Shown: piece after piece, positions 33,243 through 45,200 of the stretch
Layout of the letters: every line of letters starts with the position of its first letter
Position numbering within the stretch: the stretch's first letter is position 1
DNA from: G025836975 sp040391135
Lineage (GTDB): Bacteria; Pseudomonadota; Gammaproteobacteria; Burkholderiales; Burkholderiaceae_B
Length of the DNA: 64,000 nucleotides
Assembly: GCA_040391135.1 (NCBI GenBank)
Contig: JBEBYL010000002.1
Location: 124,001 to 188,000, forward strand
Reading direction: 5' to 3'
Translations under genes and position numbers: made by a program
Notes under the pieces: model-generated
What the model saw: only the letters and a program-made list of their open reading frames with translations
Told to the model about the DNA's origin: nothing
Database searches by the model: none

Positions 33243-34622
33243 TCAGGAAAGAGCCATAATGTGTAAAAGCGCGGCCGCATCGTTTTCGTGGGGCAGGTTC
33301 GCCCATGTTGCGAATACCGCTTTTTGCTTGTCGACGCCGATGACGGGGTTGGCGAGCGCGCGGAACTTTTCGGCCAACTGATCGGTGGTCATGGGATTGC
33401 GGGTGCTGCCGATCGCGTCGATGACCTTGGCCTCGAATCGACTGCCATCCTTCATGATCATGCGGACATTGGCCTGCGTGTCGCGCAGTTCGGGCCGTAC
33501 ATTGACCTCGATGCGTTCCTGAAGGGCGCAGACCCGGCTGTCCTGAATGGCAGCCAGCGTACCTTGGGCCAGGCCGGCGGAACCGAACACGGTTGCCGCA
33601 GCTACCCAGTGGAACAGGCTTACTTGCGCTTCGAGTTCCGTTTCCGGCAAGCGGCGCCAACAAAGCTTCATGGCATCGGCGTGGGTGTCCAGCTCGATGC
33701 GTTCGATGTCTTCGACCGTGATGGAGTGTTTCAACAGCAGCTGCAGGCATCCATCGATGGCGGGATGGATCACGATCCCGCAGGGATACGGTTTATAGGC
33801 ATTGTTCAGTAGCTCGAAGCGCGACCCGAGCGACTCGGTGATTGCCGTCGCATCCGTTGCGCCGGAAAGAACGTCGAGCAGGCCATTCCGGCCATCCAGT
33901 GCAATGGATGAACATCGGAATCCGCCCTGTGCCAGGAAGGCGGCATCGATGCCGCTGCGGGCGGCGAGTCCCGGCACATAAGCGATGGCCATGCTGCCGT
34001 GCGTAGCGCGCAGCCCGCAAGCCTGGGTAGCCGCCAGGCCGATGGCCGAGACCATGGCTTCATGGTCGAGTTCCAGCAGATGTCCTGTTGCGATCGCCGT
34101 CCCGACACCGCCGGACAGTCCGGTGATGTACCACCCCATGTGCGCCGTACCGCCGGCCTTGATGGCATTGCTCAGGCGGCACTGCAGTTCAATGCCGGCG
34201 GCAATCGCCGCCAGCAGGCGAGTGCCCGGAACGGGCCGTCCGATCTGGGAAAGCCGGTGTGAGGCCGCCAGGCACGCCGAAGCCACGGGCGCTGTCGGAT
34301 GGGTGATCGTGGCCAGATGGGTATCGTCGAAGGTATGGGCCGATGCGCTCAGGGCACCCAGCAGGGCCGCGCTGGACATGCCGCAGCGCTCCTCACGGCC
34401 GGCTACCGGTGTATCTTTTGCCGTGTCCAAGATAGCGACGCCTTTTACGGCGGCGTCCATGGACGGCGTGGCTGCACCGCCAATCGTGCAGGCAAGGTAG
34501 TTGAGCAATGCGCGCTGGGCTTCCGTTTGGATATGCGCGGGCAATTCCTGCCAGGCATAGGTGTCCATGTAGTCGGCGATGCGCGTCGATGCCGTCGGCG
34601 AGGGGGACTGAAGTAGTGACAT
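33243..34622 (-). CDS. MmgE/PrpD family protein
   Basis: This is a 459-residue protein of the 2-methylcitrate dehydratase/cis-aconitate decarboxylase/iminodisuccinate epimerase fold. Typical segments are ALLNYLACTIGGAATPSMDA, HTFDDTHLATITHPTAPVAS, AIAAGIELQCRLSNAI and NAYKPYPCGIVIHPAIDGCL. The reaction is probably dehydration, epimerisation or decarboxylation of a hydroxylated tricarboxylate-like acid. It heads the leftward operon with the Bug receptor, directly below the operator at 34674-34693. Confidence 0.9.
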   Translation of the reverse strand: MSLLQSPSPTASTRIADYMDTYAWQELPAHIQTEAQRALLNYLACTIGGAATPSMDAAVKGVAILDTAKDTPVAGREERCGMSSAALLGALSASAHTFDDTHLATITHPTAPVASACLAASHRLSQIGRPVPGTRLLAAIAAGIELQCRLSNAIKAGGTAHMGWYITGLSGGVGTAIATGHLLELDHEAMVSAIGLAATQACGLRATHGSMAIAYVPGLAARSGIDAAFLAQGGFRCSSIALDGRNGLLDVLSGATDATAITESLGSRFELLNNAYKPYPCGIVIHPAIDGCLQLLLKHSITVEDIERIELDTHADAMKLCWRRLPETELEAQVSLFHWVAAATVFGSAGLAQGTLAAIQDSRVCALQERIEVNVRPELRDTQANVRMIMKDGSRFEAKVIDAIGSTRNPMTTDQLAEKFRALANPVIGVDKQKAVFATWANLPHENDAAALLHIMALS

Positions 34623-34673
34623 GCGGATTTGTCTCGCGGCGGCGTGAACCGCTCATTAATGGTTGTTCTGCTT

Positions 34674-34693
34674 AATAGAACGTTTATTCTATT
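34674..34693. promoter_or_regulatory. inverted repeat related to the 30056 operator
   Basis: AATAGAA-CGTTTA-TTCTATT is a 7-6-7 inverted repeat located 52 bases upstream of the MmgE/PrpD start. Its core AGAACGTTTATTCT matches the 30056-30069 palindrome at 11 of 14 positions. The region is A/T-rich and lies between two divergent genes, so it probably holds the promoter. Confidence 0.55.
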
Positions 34694-34799
34694 TAGTAAG
34701 TATTCTAGGTAGACAAGTTTTTGATGTCAATGTATTTGCATTACGGCGTGGATGTGTAAGATGGGTGGGGAAGCCCAAGGGCCGACGGAGGCGTTGAAA

Positions 34800-36060
34800 A
34801 TGGTTGAATACCTGTCCCTATGCAAGCATGCGGCGCGGCCGTCCGGCTACCGTAAGCTTGTACTGTTCGTTATGGCGCTCGGCATGCATGCTTGCAGCCC
34901 CGCACTGGCCTTTGTGGCGGATGCGGCAGCCAGCGATCCGGCCAGGATGGAGTGGATGGTGGGCTCTCCGCCTCCCGCCGATCGAATCGTTCGCTTCGAC
35001 GATGGATCTTATTTTCGCTTTCCCGCCCTGCGCTGGAGCGTGTCGCATTTTCGCCAGTTGATGCCCACGATCAACGTCTCTCGCGGCCTGGGAGCACCCG
35101 TAGCCTTGCCTCGCGCGATGCGGGCGGACATTGATGCCCTGAGTTTCATGCCTATCGGTGCTGACAAGCCCATGACCTGGAAGGAGTCCCTTGCAGCCAA
35201 CTACACCGACGGCATCGTCGTCTTGCATCGCGGGCGCATTGTCTACGAGCGATATTTTGGTGTATTCAAGGAAGACGGCCAGCACGCGGCAATGTCGGTG
35301 ACGAAATCGGTGATCGGCACGCTGGGCGCCATGCTGGTGGCGGAAGGCCGGCTGGCCGCTGAAAAACAGGTCGCGGACTATGTGCCTGAACTGGCGCGAT
35401 CGGCGTTTGGCAATGCCACCATCCGCCAAGTGCTCGACATGACGACGGCGCTTAAATATAGCGAGGATTACACCGATCCGGATGCCCAGGTCTGGGCTCA
35501 CGCCAAAGCCGGCAGCCCGCTCCCCAAGCCCGACGGCTATAGCGGCCCGCGAAGCTACTACGAGTTCCTTCAAACGGTGGGCCCGGAAGGACGCCACGGT
35601 GAAAAGTTCGGTTATAAGACCGTCAATACGGATGTGCTCGGCTGGGTGATTGCCCGGGCCACTGGCCGCAATGTGGCTGAACTGCTTTCCGAGCGCATCT
35701 GGAGCCGCCTTGGCGCCGAACAGGACGCGTATATGACGGTCGATTCGATAGGAACCCCGTTCGCCGGCGGCGGCCTGAATACCGGCTTGCGCGATCTAGC
35801 CCGGTTTGGGGAAATGCTGCGAAATGGCGGCCGGTTCAATGGACGGCAGATAGTGTCCAGCGAAGTGGTGGATGATATTCGTGGCGGCGGCGATAAAAAA
35901 GCCTTTGCCCAAGGCGGATACGATCTGCTGAAAGGCTGAAATGGTGATCGTGCGCTATGCATCGCACCCGGTGGCCGGAAACTCGGCGAATGATCCGACG
36001 ACATTGCCTGCATTCGAGGCATTGGCACGCTACCTGAGTCGTCCAGTTCCGTTGAAGTAG
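34800..36060 (+). pseudogene. broken serine hydrolase (NylB/class C beta-lactamase-like)
   Basis: The first part (34800-35939) encodes a beta-lactamase-fold hydrolase like 6-aminohexanoate-dimer hydrolase. It has a signal segment, the nucleophile Ser and Lys in AAMSVTKSVIGTLGAML and the tyrosine motif ALKYSEDYTDP. After AQGGYDLLKG the frame stops. At 35941-36060, shifted by one frame, the expected C-terminus MVIVRYASHPVAGNSANDPT continues to a stop. About 35 residues between the parts, expected to carry the third active-site motif, are missing. The gene has therefore lost an internal segment of roughly 100 bases with a net frameshift and is almost surely inactive. The start follows GGAGGC. 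Confidence 0.85.
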
Positions 36061-36100
36061 GCTGGTGTATAAATAAGGAATACTTATCCCGGGAGCCGTC

Positions 36101-36241
36101 ATGAAACACGCTATTGCCGCACTGTCCAAAGGCACGAGGGTCCTGCATCCTGATACACCCATGACCCGGGATTACAGGATTAAGCGGCTGAACGTGCACG
36201 TGGGCGCGGATGGCCGGATCAGCAAAGTAGTGTGCGGGTAG
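36101..36241 (+). CDS. mini I78-family peptidase-inhibitor-like protein
   Basis: This is a 46-residue frame following GGGAG. The second half, TMs aside, matches the core of I78 (Aspergillus elastase inhibitor-like) domains: a Pro, then MTRDYRIKRLNVHVGADGRI and the final KVVCG. Full-length members carry about 20-40 more N-terminal residues with a signal or lipobox and the first half of the inhibitory loop. Either this is a truncated copy or a minimal cytoplasmic variant; the in-frame start and ribosome site support expression. It converges on the lipopeptide synthetase, 23 bases from its stop. Confidence 0.6.
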   Translation: MKHAIAALSKGTRVLHPDTPMTRDYRIKRLNVHVGADGRISKVVCG

Positions 36242-36264
36242 GGCGCCATCCAACTCGGCGCGGT

Positions 36265-39200
36265 TTACGAATCGCCCAATTCGCCCATCAGCCGGTTCAG
36301 TTCGTCCTGCGAGAAGTCCATGGCGGTAAAGTCCGATGGCGTATAGACCGCCGACGACGATGACTCACACGCTTGCAGTATCGACATCAACTGATTCTCC
36401 AGGCGGGCGAGCAGCGCCGTGATGGTCTCCGGCGCATGGCGGGCGCCGAAACGGCAGGAGATCACCAGGCTGCCTTCTTCCAGCCAACTGTCGAAGGCCA
36501 GCAAATGGCGGCGACCGGCCTGCGGGTCGCGCTCCTGGCCGGCGCCCAGGCGCAGCAGGGCAAGTTGGCCGACCCCGAATTGCCCGATCTCGCCGACAAA
36601 GTTGAACGACACGGCGGGCTCGGCCCGCAATGCGGGATCGCCGCCATAACGCAACAGGCCGTAGCCCATGCCATCGTCCGGTATCCGGCGCAGCGCCTCT
36701 TTGGCGGCGACCAGCCAGCCGCCCTCGTCCTGACCTGTTGTGGGGGGAAGCACCAGGGGATAACGCGTGGTGAACCACCCCACTGTGCGGGATAGGTCGA
36801 TGGTCTGATCGAAAGGCTGGCGGCCATGGCCTTCCAGCTCGACGGCCAGTGCGCCGCCCGCCCAGTCGACCAGGCAGCGGCCCAGGCCCGCCAGGACCGC
36901 TTCATGCGCACGCAAGCCAAAGACCGACGCCATGGCCGTGACGTAGCGGGACGCCGTGCCGGTGTCGATGCGAAGGCGCGCTTCCCGCACATCGCCTTCC
37001 TGATTGGCGGCCTGTTGATGGTCGATGGGGGGCATCATGGCGTCATTCGCCTGCGTGGCCACGCTCAGCCAATACGGCAGTGTGCCGGCCATGGCTTCGC
37101 GCCGCTGCGCCAGCGATTGCGCCCACCATGACCACGACGTGGAGGCTGCCGCGATGGCTTGAGGTCCCTTGGACAGCCCCGTCGCCAGGTCGTTGGCCAA
37201 AATGCCCCAGGACACCATGTCGGTCAGGCCGTGGTGGGCAACCACCACGATTCGGGTGCCCGATCGGCCAGTCCGGATGGCGCCGGCCGCAATGATGCGG
37301 CCGGCCGCGAGGTCCAGTCCGTCCATCAACTGGTCCGCCAGCAGGTTCTCCATGACTTCAAGCTCGGCCTGCGCCGCATCGCCGGCTTCGGTGACGATGA
37401 CATCCGGCGCATACGCCGGACCTGTCTGTTGAAGCCGCTCTTCGGTCGCAGCGTTCCATTGTGTGCGCAGCGCATCGTGGCGCTTGACCATGGCCAGCAT
37501 CGTTTCTTGCAATGCTGCCTGGCCGACATCCAGCGAGGTCTGGAATACGGCGCTCAGGCACCAGCGATTCCGGTTTGTCATCGGCGTTTCAAGAAACCAT
37601 TGCTGGATCGGTGTGACCGGCACCGGATGGGCAAGCGGTGTCAGGCCGGCTGCGGCCGCCTGCACCGGAACGGCCAGCTGCGCCAGCGCGCGCACGGTTG
37701 GCGCCTGGAATACCTGGGCGGGCGTCAAGGCCAGGCCCGCGGCTCTTGCACGGCCCACGATTTGTATCGCCATGATGGAGTCGCCGCCCAAGGCAAAGAA
37801 GTCGTCGTCCAGCGCCACGTCGGGACGCTGCAGGACGTCGCACCACAGCCCGCGCAGTATGTCCGCCGCTACGCCGCCGCCTGTTGACTGCGGGGGTTCG
37901 CGTCTGTCGGCCGGCGATGCCGGGGTCGGATCCGAGGCGGTGCGCAGCAAGGCCTGCCGGTCCACCTTGCCGTTCACCGTCAGCGGCAGGGCCGGCAATA
38001 CCAGAACGCGCGCAGGCACCATGGCCTTGGGCACGCGTTGCGTCAGCCAGGCGACGATGTCGTCCTGGCCGCTGTCGCCGGCGACAGCGGCGACAAGGCT
38101 GGGTTCGCGTCCCGCTGCCTGGTCGACCAGCACGGCGGCATCGCGCACACCGGGGCAGGTTCGGATCAGTTCCGCCAGACCCGCCGGCTCGATGCGGTGG
38201 CCGCGAATCTTCACCATATCGCCGTTGCGCCCTGCGAACACGATGGTGCCGTCGGGGCGCCGGTGCCCAAGGTCGCCGGTGCGATAGCTGCGCCGTCCAT
38301 CCTGATCGATCGAAAAAGGCCCTTCGGACGCCATGCCGTGGGTATAGCCCGCGGCGACCGCCGGGCCGCTGATGACGATTTCGCCCTCGCTGCCGTCTTC
38401 CAATGCGTTGCCGTCGCCGCCCAGGATGCGCACTTCATAACCGGCCAGAGGAGGCCCCACCGGGACCAACACACTGTTTTCCGCACGCAAGGCCGCCGTC
38501 GCCTCGGTCATGCATGCGCCTATGGTGGTTTCGGTCGGACCGTAGTGGTTATAGATGCGGCAGCCCACGCCCAGCGCGCGGATACGATCCACCAATCCCC
38601 ATGACAGCGCGTCGCCGCCAAGAATCAATGCATGGCGCGGCAGCAGGGCGGCCGCTTCCGGCGCATCCAGCAGCGCCGCCAGATGGGATGGAACAATCTT
38701 CAGGGCATCCACCGGCGTTTCCGTCAGCCATTGCTGCAGGGCCACCGGGTCGCGGGCAGATTCGGCGTCGACCGCATGCAGCAGGCCGCCCGTCCACAAG
38801 GCGCCCAGAACGGAGGTGTAGCCGAGGTCTGCCGCGAAAGAGGTCACGATGGCGAATGACATGGGAGCCGTTGCCGCCAGCCGGTCCAGCAGTGCGGTGA
38901 CATAGCAGCGCATGGCGCCATGCGATATGAGCACGCCCTTGGGGCGGCCCGTGGAGCCGGAGGTGTACAGGATGTAGGCGATGTCCGTGTCGGCCACGGT
39001 CTTGCATGGTATCGCGGCCGTGTCCCTTCGTTCAGGCTTCAGCGCTGCACGCGACCACGGCACGATGGGAATCGACGGCGCCGCGCGCTCGGCATTGGGT
39101 TCCGCGATCAGCACGCGGGCCGCGCTGTCTTGCAGGATGGCCGCGTGATGTTCATCGGGATGCTCGTCATCCAGCGGCACAAAGGTGGCGCCCAGGCGCA

Positions 39201-42200
39201 TGACGGCCAGCATCGACGCCACGGGGCCCAGCCCACGCTCCAGCCGGAAGGCCACGCGGTCGCCGGCCTGTACCCCGGCCTCGGCCAGGCGCATGGCCAG
39301 GTCGGCGGCATGGGCGTCCAGCGACCGGTAATCGACCATGCCGTGGCGATCCCGTACCGCAGGCGCACTGGGAGCATGCGCGGCATGGTCCGTCACCCGC
39401 GCCGCCAGGCCTGGATGGCCGTTTTGCACGCCGCGAGGGGTTCGGCTCGTAGCGCCGTCGCTTGGATCGCCTCCGGCCAGTTCATTCAGTATGGCCACAT
39501 AGGCGTCCAGCCATTCCCGCACCCGGCCGGCATCGAACAGATCGCTGTTGTAATGCGCGTCGATGCGCAGGCCGTTGCCGTCGATCTGCATATTCCAGTT
39601 CAGATCCCAGCGCACGGCGTGGTGGGTATTGGCCTCTATTTGGGTGGCCAGCCCGGCAAAGTTCGGAGCGGCGTCCGTGCGATCCAGATTGAACGATGCG
39701 CAGGCCAGCGGCGGGCGCGATGGATCGCGCCGCAGCTTCAGATCCTTCAGCAGACGGGAATAAGGATAGTCGCGGTGAGCCATGGCGTCGGCGACGGCAT
39801 GCTGGGTCGCACGGATCAAGTCGCCGTGGCTGATGGCGGCAGCGGCATCCATGCGCACGGGGAGCACGCTCACGCAGTAGCCCATCAGCGTGGGAGCGGG
39901 CAGCTCGGGCTGGCCGGCGGAGAAGATGGCTATCGCCATCTCGTCCTGTCCGCTCAGGCGGGCCAGGAGCCGGCCGTAGGCGGCCAGGCACACGGAGAAC
40001 AAAGAGCTGCCGGTCTGCCGGCCAAGGGCTTGCAGCCGTTCCAGAAGTTCGGGCGGCAAGCGGTCGCGGCTTGCACGCGCGCCCGAAAAGGTCTGCAAGG
40101 CTGGACGCGGCCGGTCGGTGGGTAGTTGCAAAGGCGCCGGCACCGTCGCGTACAGATCCTGCCAATAGGCGGCCAGCTCGGGCAGCATGGCATGGCTGCG
40201 GCAGTGATCGATATAGCGGCGGTAAGGAACGGGGGCGTCCAGCACGGCGGGGCGCTTTTCGACCCGGGCGCTGTAGAGTTCCGCCAGCTCTAGCGCCATC
40301 AACTGCATGGACCACCCATCGGTGATCAGATGCGGCATCACGACGAGCAGACGATGGACATCCGGCGATTTGCGGACGATGCGCGCCACGACCAGCGGCC
40401 CGTGTTCCAGGTCCAGCGGCGCCAGCGCCATTCGGTCCAGCCAGTCTTGTTCAGCGCCGTCGCGTACCGGGTCGAAATCCATGACTTTGACATCGGGCGC
40501 TAAAACGGGATGTATCCATTGGCTTTCCCCGTCTTCGGGGAAGGTTGTGCGCAAGGCCTCGTGCCGATCGACGACATCGCCCAGGGCGGCCTGTATGGCG
40601 GCCAGGTCCAGGGTTCCGTTCAGGTCGAACACCAACGATTGGTTGTAGGCCGCCGACGTCTCCGGACTGAAGGCCGCCAGCAGGCGCAGTGCCTGCTGGC
40701 CCGGCGTCGTCGGCAGGTGTTCCTGCTGCGCGGCTTGGCCGGACGGCATCGGCGAAGGGTTGCGCGGGGCCAGCATGCCTGCCGCCCGCATGGCGCGCAC
40801 CGAGGCCTGCACCGCCGCCGCGATGCGGTCCAGGTCCTGGTCCGTATGCGCGGTGGACAGAAAGCAGGTGCGTCCTTCCCACACATAGACGCCGTTCTGG
40901 ATAAGATGGTTGTAGAACAGGTCGCTGGCGCCCACATAGCGGTACAGCGATGAAAAGTGATGCACCGATATGGAGGTTTCCTCGGCTTGCAACACGGTAT
41001 TCAATCGCGCCGCGAAGGCTTCCGTGCGCTGGTTCAGCGACGTTTGCAGGCCAGGCCCGGCCGCTTCTAGGTGGGCCAGCACGGCCTGTGCCGCCACCAT
41101 GGCCAAGGGGTTTTTATTGAAGGTGCCGGCAAAGAAACTGCGGTCCTCGCGCGGCAGTTCCTTGCCTTCGAAGGACCAGGCGCCGCCGTCCAGGGCGTCC
41201 AGGTAGATGGCCTCGCCCGCCACCACGCCTATCGGTAGGCCGCCGCCAACGATCTTGCCATAGGTGACCAGGTCGGCGCGCACGCCCGCCCAGGATTGAG
41301 CCCCGCCTTGCGCAACCCGAAAGCCCAGCAAAACCTCGTCGAAGATCAGTGCCGTGCCGGACTGTCGGGTCAGTTCGCGCACTTGTTGAAGAAAGGCGCG
41401 CGGCTGGCGGTCGGGCCGCCGGCCCTGTACCGGTTCGACGATGACCGCGGCCAGTGTCGGCGCTTCGCGCGCGAGTATCTCAAGCGCGGCGGCTTCGTCG
41501 CCGTAGTCCAGCACCAGCACATCATCCACCATGCCCGGCGGCGTGCCGCCAGCCAGGGCGACGGTCGCCCCGCCTGCGCCGACCTGGGCCAGGGTGCCGT
41601 CGAAATGGCCGTGATACGAGCCCGAGAACATGGCTATGCGCTGCCGCCCCGTCGTGTGGCGCGCCAGGCGCAGCGCGGTCATGACCGCCTCTGTTCCGCT
41701 ATTGCAGAATGCGGCGCGGGCATTGCCCGTCATCCGGCACAGCCGCTCGGCCACTTCGCCGGCAAGATGCGCCTGCGGCCCGATGAACAGGCCGCGTTCA
41801 ATCAGATGGCGGTTGATCGCTTCGGTCAGGAAGGCGGGGCTGTGCCCGAAAAGCTGTACGCCGAAGCCCATGGCGCTGTCGACATATTCATTGCCATCCA
41901 CATCGATCAGTTGGCTGCCCTGAGCCTTTGCGCCGACGATGGGATAGAGCATGGAGCGGGTTTCGTTGCGGAAACCCGCGACGGCGCGGCTGTCGGCCAA
42001 GTAAGGGCCGTACTTGCGCCGCTGGTCCTGCGAGGCGCGGCTGCGGTGGATATAGGCGCGGGCAAAAGTGGTCAGCGCTTCGGGATTGCCCACGTTCTGC
42101 GGCGCTGCTGCGGTCACGGGTTGCGCTGCGGAAACGATTGCAGCGGCCGGCGCCGTAGCGGGGGCGGACGGCGTCGGCACGGCTTGCACCGTATCCGTCA

Positions 42201-45200
42201 GGGCCTGCAAGACATAGGCGATCAGCCGGCTTGGGCTGCCCAGGTTCTCGAACAGGGCCCGCCGGGGTATGGCAATCGCCCAGCGCCGTTCCAGCGTGGC
42301 CACGGCTTCGGTAAGCGCCAATGAATCGACACCCAGCTCAAGAAAACCGTGGTCCGATTCGGCGTCCGCCGGCGCCAGTTGCAGGGAGCGGACCAGGACG
42401 TCGGCAATCTGTTGCCGGTGATCGATGGGCGCGTCACTGGCCGTGCTCTTTGCAGCATCGGGCGGGGGCGCGTTGCTGGGTTCTTCCCGCCTGGACGCCG
42501 CCGCTGCCGTGGACATGGTGGCTTCAGTCTGCGGAAAGGGTATCCAGTGCCGCTGGTCCGCGAAGGGATACCCCGGCGTGGCAGCCCGTTTGGAGGCGGC
42601 ATAGATATTGTCCCAGCGGATGTCGATGCCCGCAACGAATAAATGGGCCAGGACATTGCCCAGCGTCTGCCCGGCCGGGCGGTTGCGCCGCAGCGTCGGG
42701 ACGATGACGGGAGGTTGATCCGTGAATTCGGCTGTGCGCGATGCCGTGCCCATCAAGGCGGGGGAGGCGCCCACTTCGATCAGCACGCGGGCACCGCTGG
42801 CCGCCAGCGTCGACATGCCTTGCGTGAAGCGTACCGGTTCGCGTATGTGGCGTACCCAATACTCCTCGGTATTGAAGGGGGCGTCCAAGTGCCCCGTCAG
42901 GTTGGACACCAGCGCCGCGCGGGGAGGAGAAAGCGCCACGCCGGCCATGGCGGCGGCAAAGGGTTCCAGCGCCGCATCCATGAGCCGCGAATGAAAAGCC
43001 TGTGTGGTGCGCAGCGGCTGGCAGCCTATGCCGTGGGTTTCCAGGCCGGTGCATAGGGCGTCGATGTCCGCCGCCGGGCCGGACACCACGAACTCGTCCG
43101 GCGCGTTGATGGCGGCGATGTCGACTTGCTTCAGCAAATGGCGCGCAGCCTCGGGCACGGCATCCGGCGAGACGAACACCGCGGCCATGCGGCCGTCGCC
43201 CGCACCGGCCCCCATCAGCTTGCCCCGCTGCACGACCAGGCGCAGGGCCTGATCCAGGGTGAATACGCCGGCACGGCAGGCAGCCACCCACTCGCCCAGG
43301 CTGTGCCCTATCGATATTTGCGGCGTGATGCCCCAGGTCGCCAACCTGTCGGCCAGCGCATAGCCCAGTATGAACAGGGCGGGCTGGGCAAGCCGGGTAT
43401 CGGCCAGGTCGCAGTCGGGATCGTCGCCGAACATCGCCGCAGCCACAGAGCATCCAAGCAGAGGATCGACAATGGCGGCGCAGTCGTCGACCATGCGGCG
43501 GAATGCCGCGTCGCTGTCGTACAGATCCTTGCCCATGCCGGCCCATTGGCTGCCTTGTCCAGTGTAGAGGAAACCGAGCTTGGGCGGGTCGGCGGGCGCC
43601 AGGCCGCGTGCACCGATCAAGGGGGACTCACCGGCGGCGACCGCGCGCAAGCCCGCGATGGCCTCGTCAAGATCATGGGCCACGATGGCCGCGCGCACCG
43701 GGAATTGGCCGCGGCCTATCGCCAGGCTGGCCGCCAGCCCACGCAGGTCGGCATGGCCCTCTTCCAGCCAGTTGGCCAGCATGTCGGCCAGCCTGTCCAG
43801 CCCTTCCGGGTCGGGCGCCGACAAGGGCAGGACGATGGGGCCATATTGCGGCGCAGGGCCGGCTGGCGCTTTGGCTGCTTCGAGTATCAGGTGCGCGTTG
43901 GTGCCGCTGAAGCCGAAGCTGCTGACGGCGGCGCGGGCCGGATGGCAGGGCGGCCAGGGACGCGGCGCGTCGATCACGTGTACCGGCAGGCGGTCCCATG
44001 CGATGCGGGGGTTGGGGTTCTGTTGATGCAAGGTCGGCGCAAGCTGGCCGGATTCCAGCATGAGGACGGCTTTGATCATGCCGGCAATGCCGGCGGCGGC
44101 TTCCAGGTGGCCGATATTGGTCTTCACGGACCCGATCAGCAAAGGCGCGTCGCGGCCTTCGCCGTAGGCGTCGGCCAGCGCCTGTACTTCGATGGGATCG
44201 CCCAGCGGCGTGCCCGTGCCGTGGCATTCCACCACGTGTACATCCGAGGCTTGCAGGCCTGCGTCGCGCAAGGCCTTGCGGACCAGCGCGGTCTGCGCCG
44301 AGGCGTTGGGCGCAGTCAGGGAACTGGCCCTGCCATCGTGGTTCACCGCTGCGCCCCGGACGATCGCGCGTATGCGGTCGCCATCGCGCAAGGCATCGCC
44401 GAGCCGCTTCAAGACGACGATACCGCCGCCTTCGCCGCGCACATAGCCGTCGGCCGCGGCGTCGAACGTGCGGCAGGCATGGCCGGGGCTCAGCATGCCG
44501 GCCGCGGCAAAGCCTTGCGTAAGGCTGTCATTGATCAGCAGGTTCACCCCGCCGGCCAGCGCCATATCGCATTCACCTTGGCGCAGGCTACGGCTGGCGG
44601 CATGAACGGCCACAAGGGATGAGGAGCAGGCGGTGTCCAGCACCAGTGCCGGCCCCGTGATGTCCAACAGGTGGGCCAGCCGGCCCGCAGCGGTGCTGGC
44701 CGAATTGCCGGTGGCGGCCAGCGGCGAATACGATGCCCCCGGCCCCTGGAAGCGCAGGCCGTAATCCTGCGTGCTGATGCCCAGGAACACGCCGGTGGCC
44801 GATGGCCGGCGTTGCCGGTCCGCCGCGCCGGCATCTTCGAGCGCGTGCCAGGTCACTTCCAGCAACAAGCGATGCTGCGGATCCATATGGCTGGCTTCGG
44901 TGTCGCGGATGCCGAAGAAGGCAGCGTCGAAACGGTCGATATCTTCGATATAGCCGCCCGGCGGCAGGCCTGCGCTTTCGGGCCTGTTGGCGGGCGGCTG
45001 GCCGATGGCATCCTGGCCGGAAGCCAGTAAGCGCCTGTAGGCCTGCGCGTCGGGCGCGCCCGGAAAGCGGCAAGCCAGGCCGACGACCGCAATGCAGTCA
45101 TCCGTCAGGGGCGTGGTACTGGAACCGGCCTGGCCTTCATCGGCAACGGCGGCCTGGACGCCGTCGGACGCAAAATGGGCGGCCAGCCGCGCCAGCGTGG

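Noticed and set aside
43126..44622. 498-codon plus-strand frame inside the PKS region
   Set aside because: It is antisense to the KS and AT domains, whose motifs are all intact on the minus strand; high GC makes such long empty frames common.
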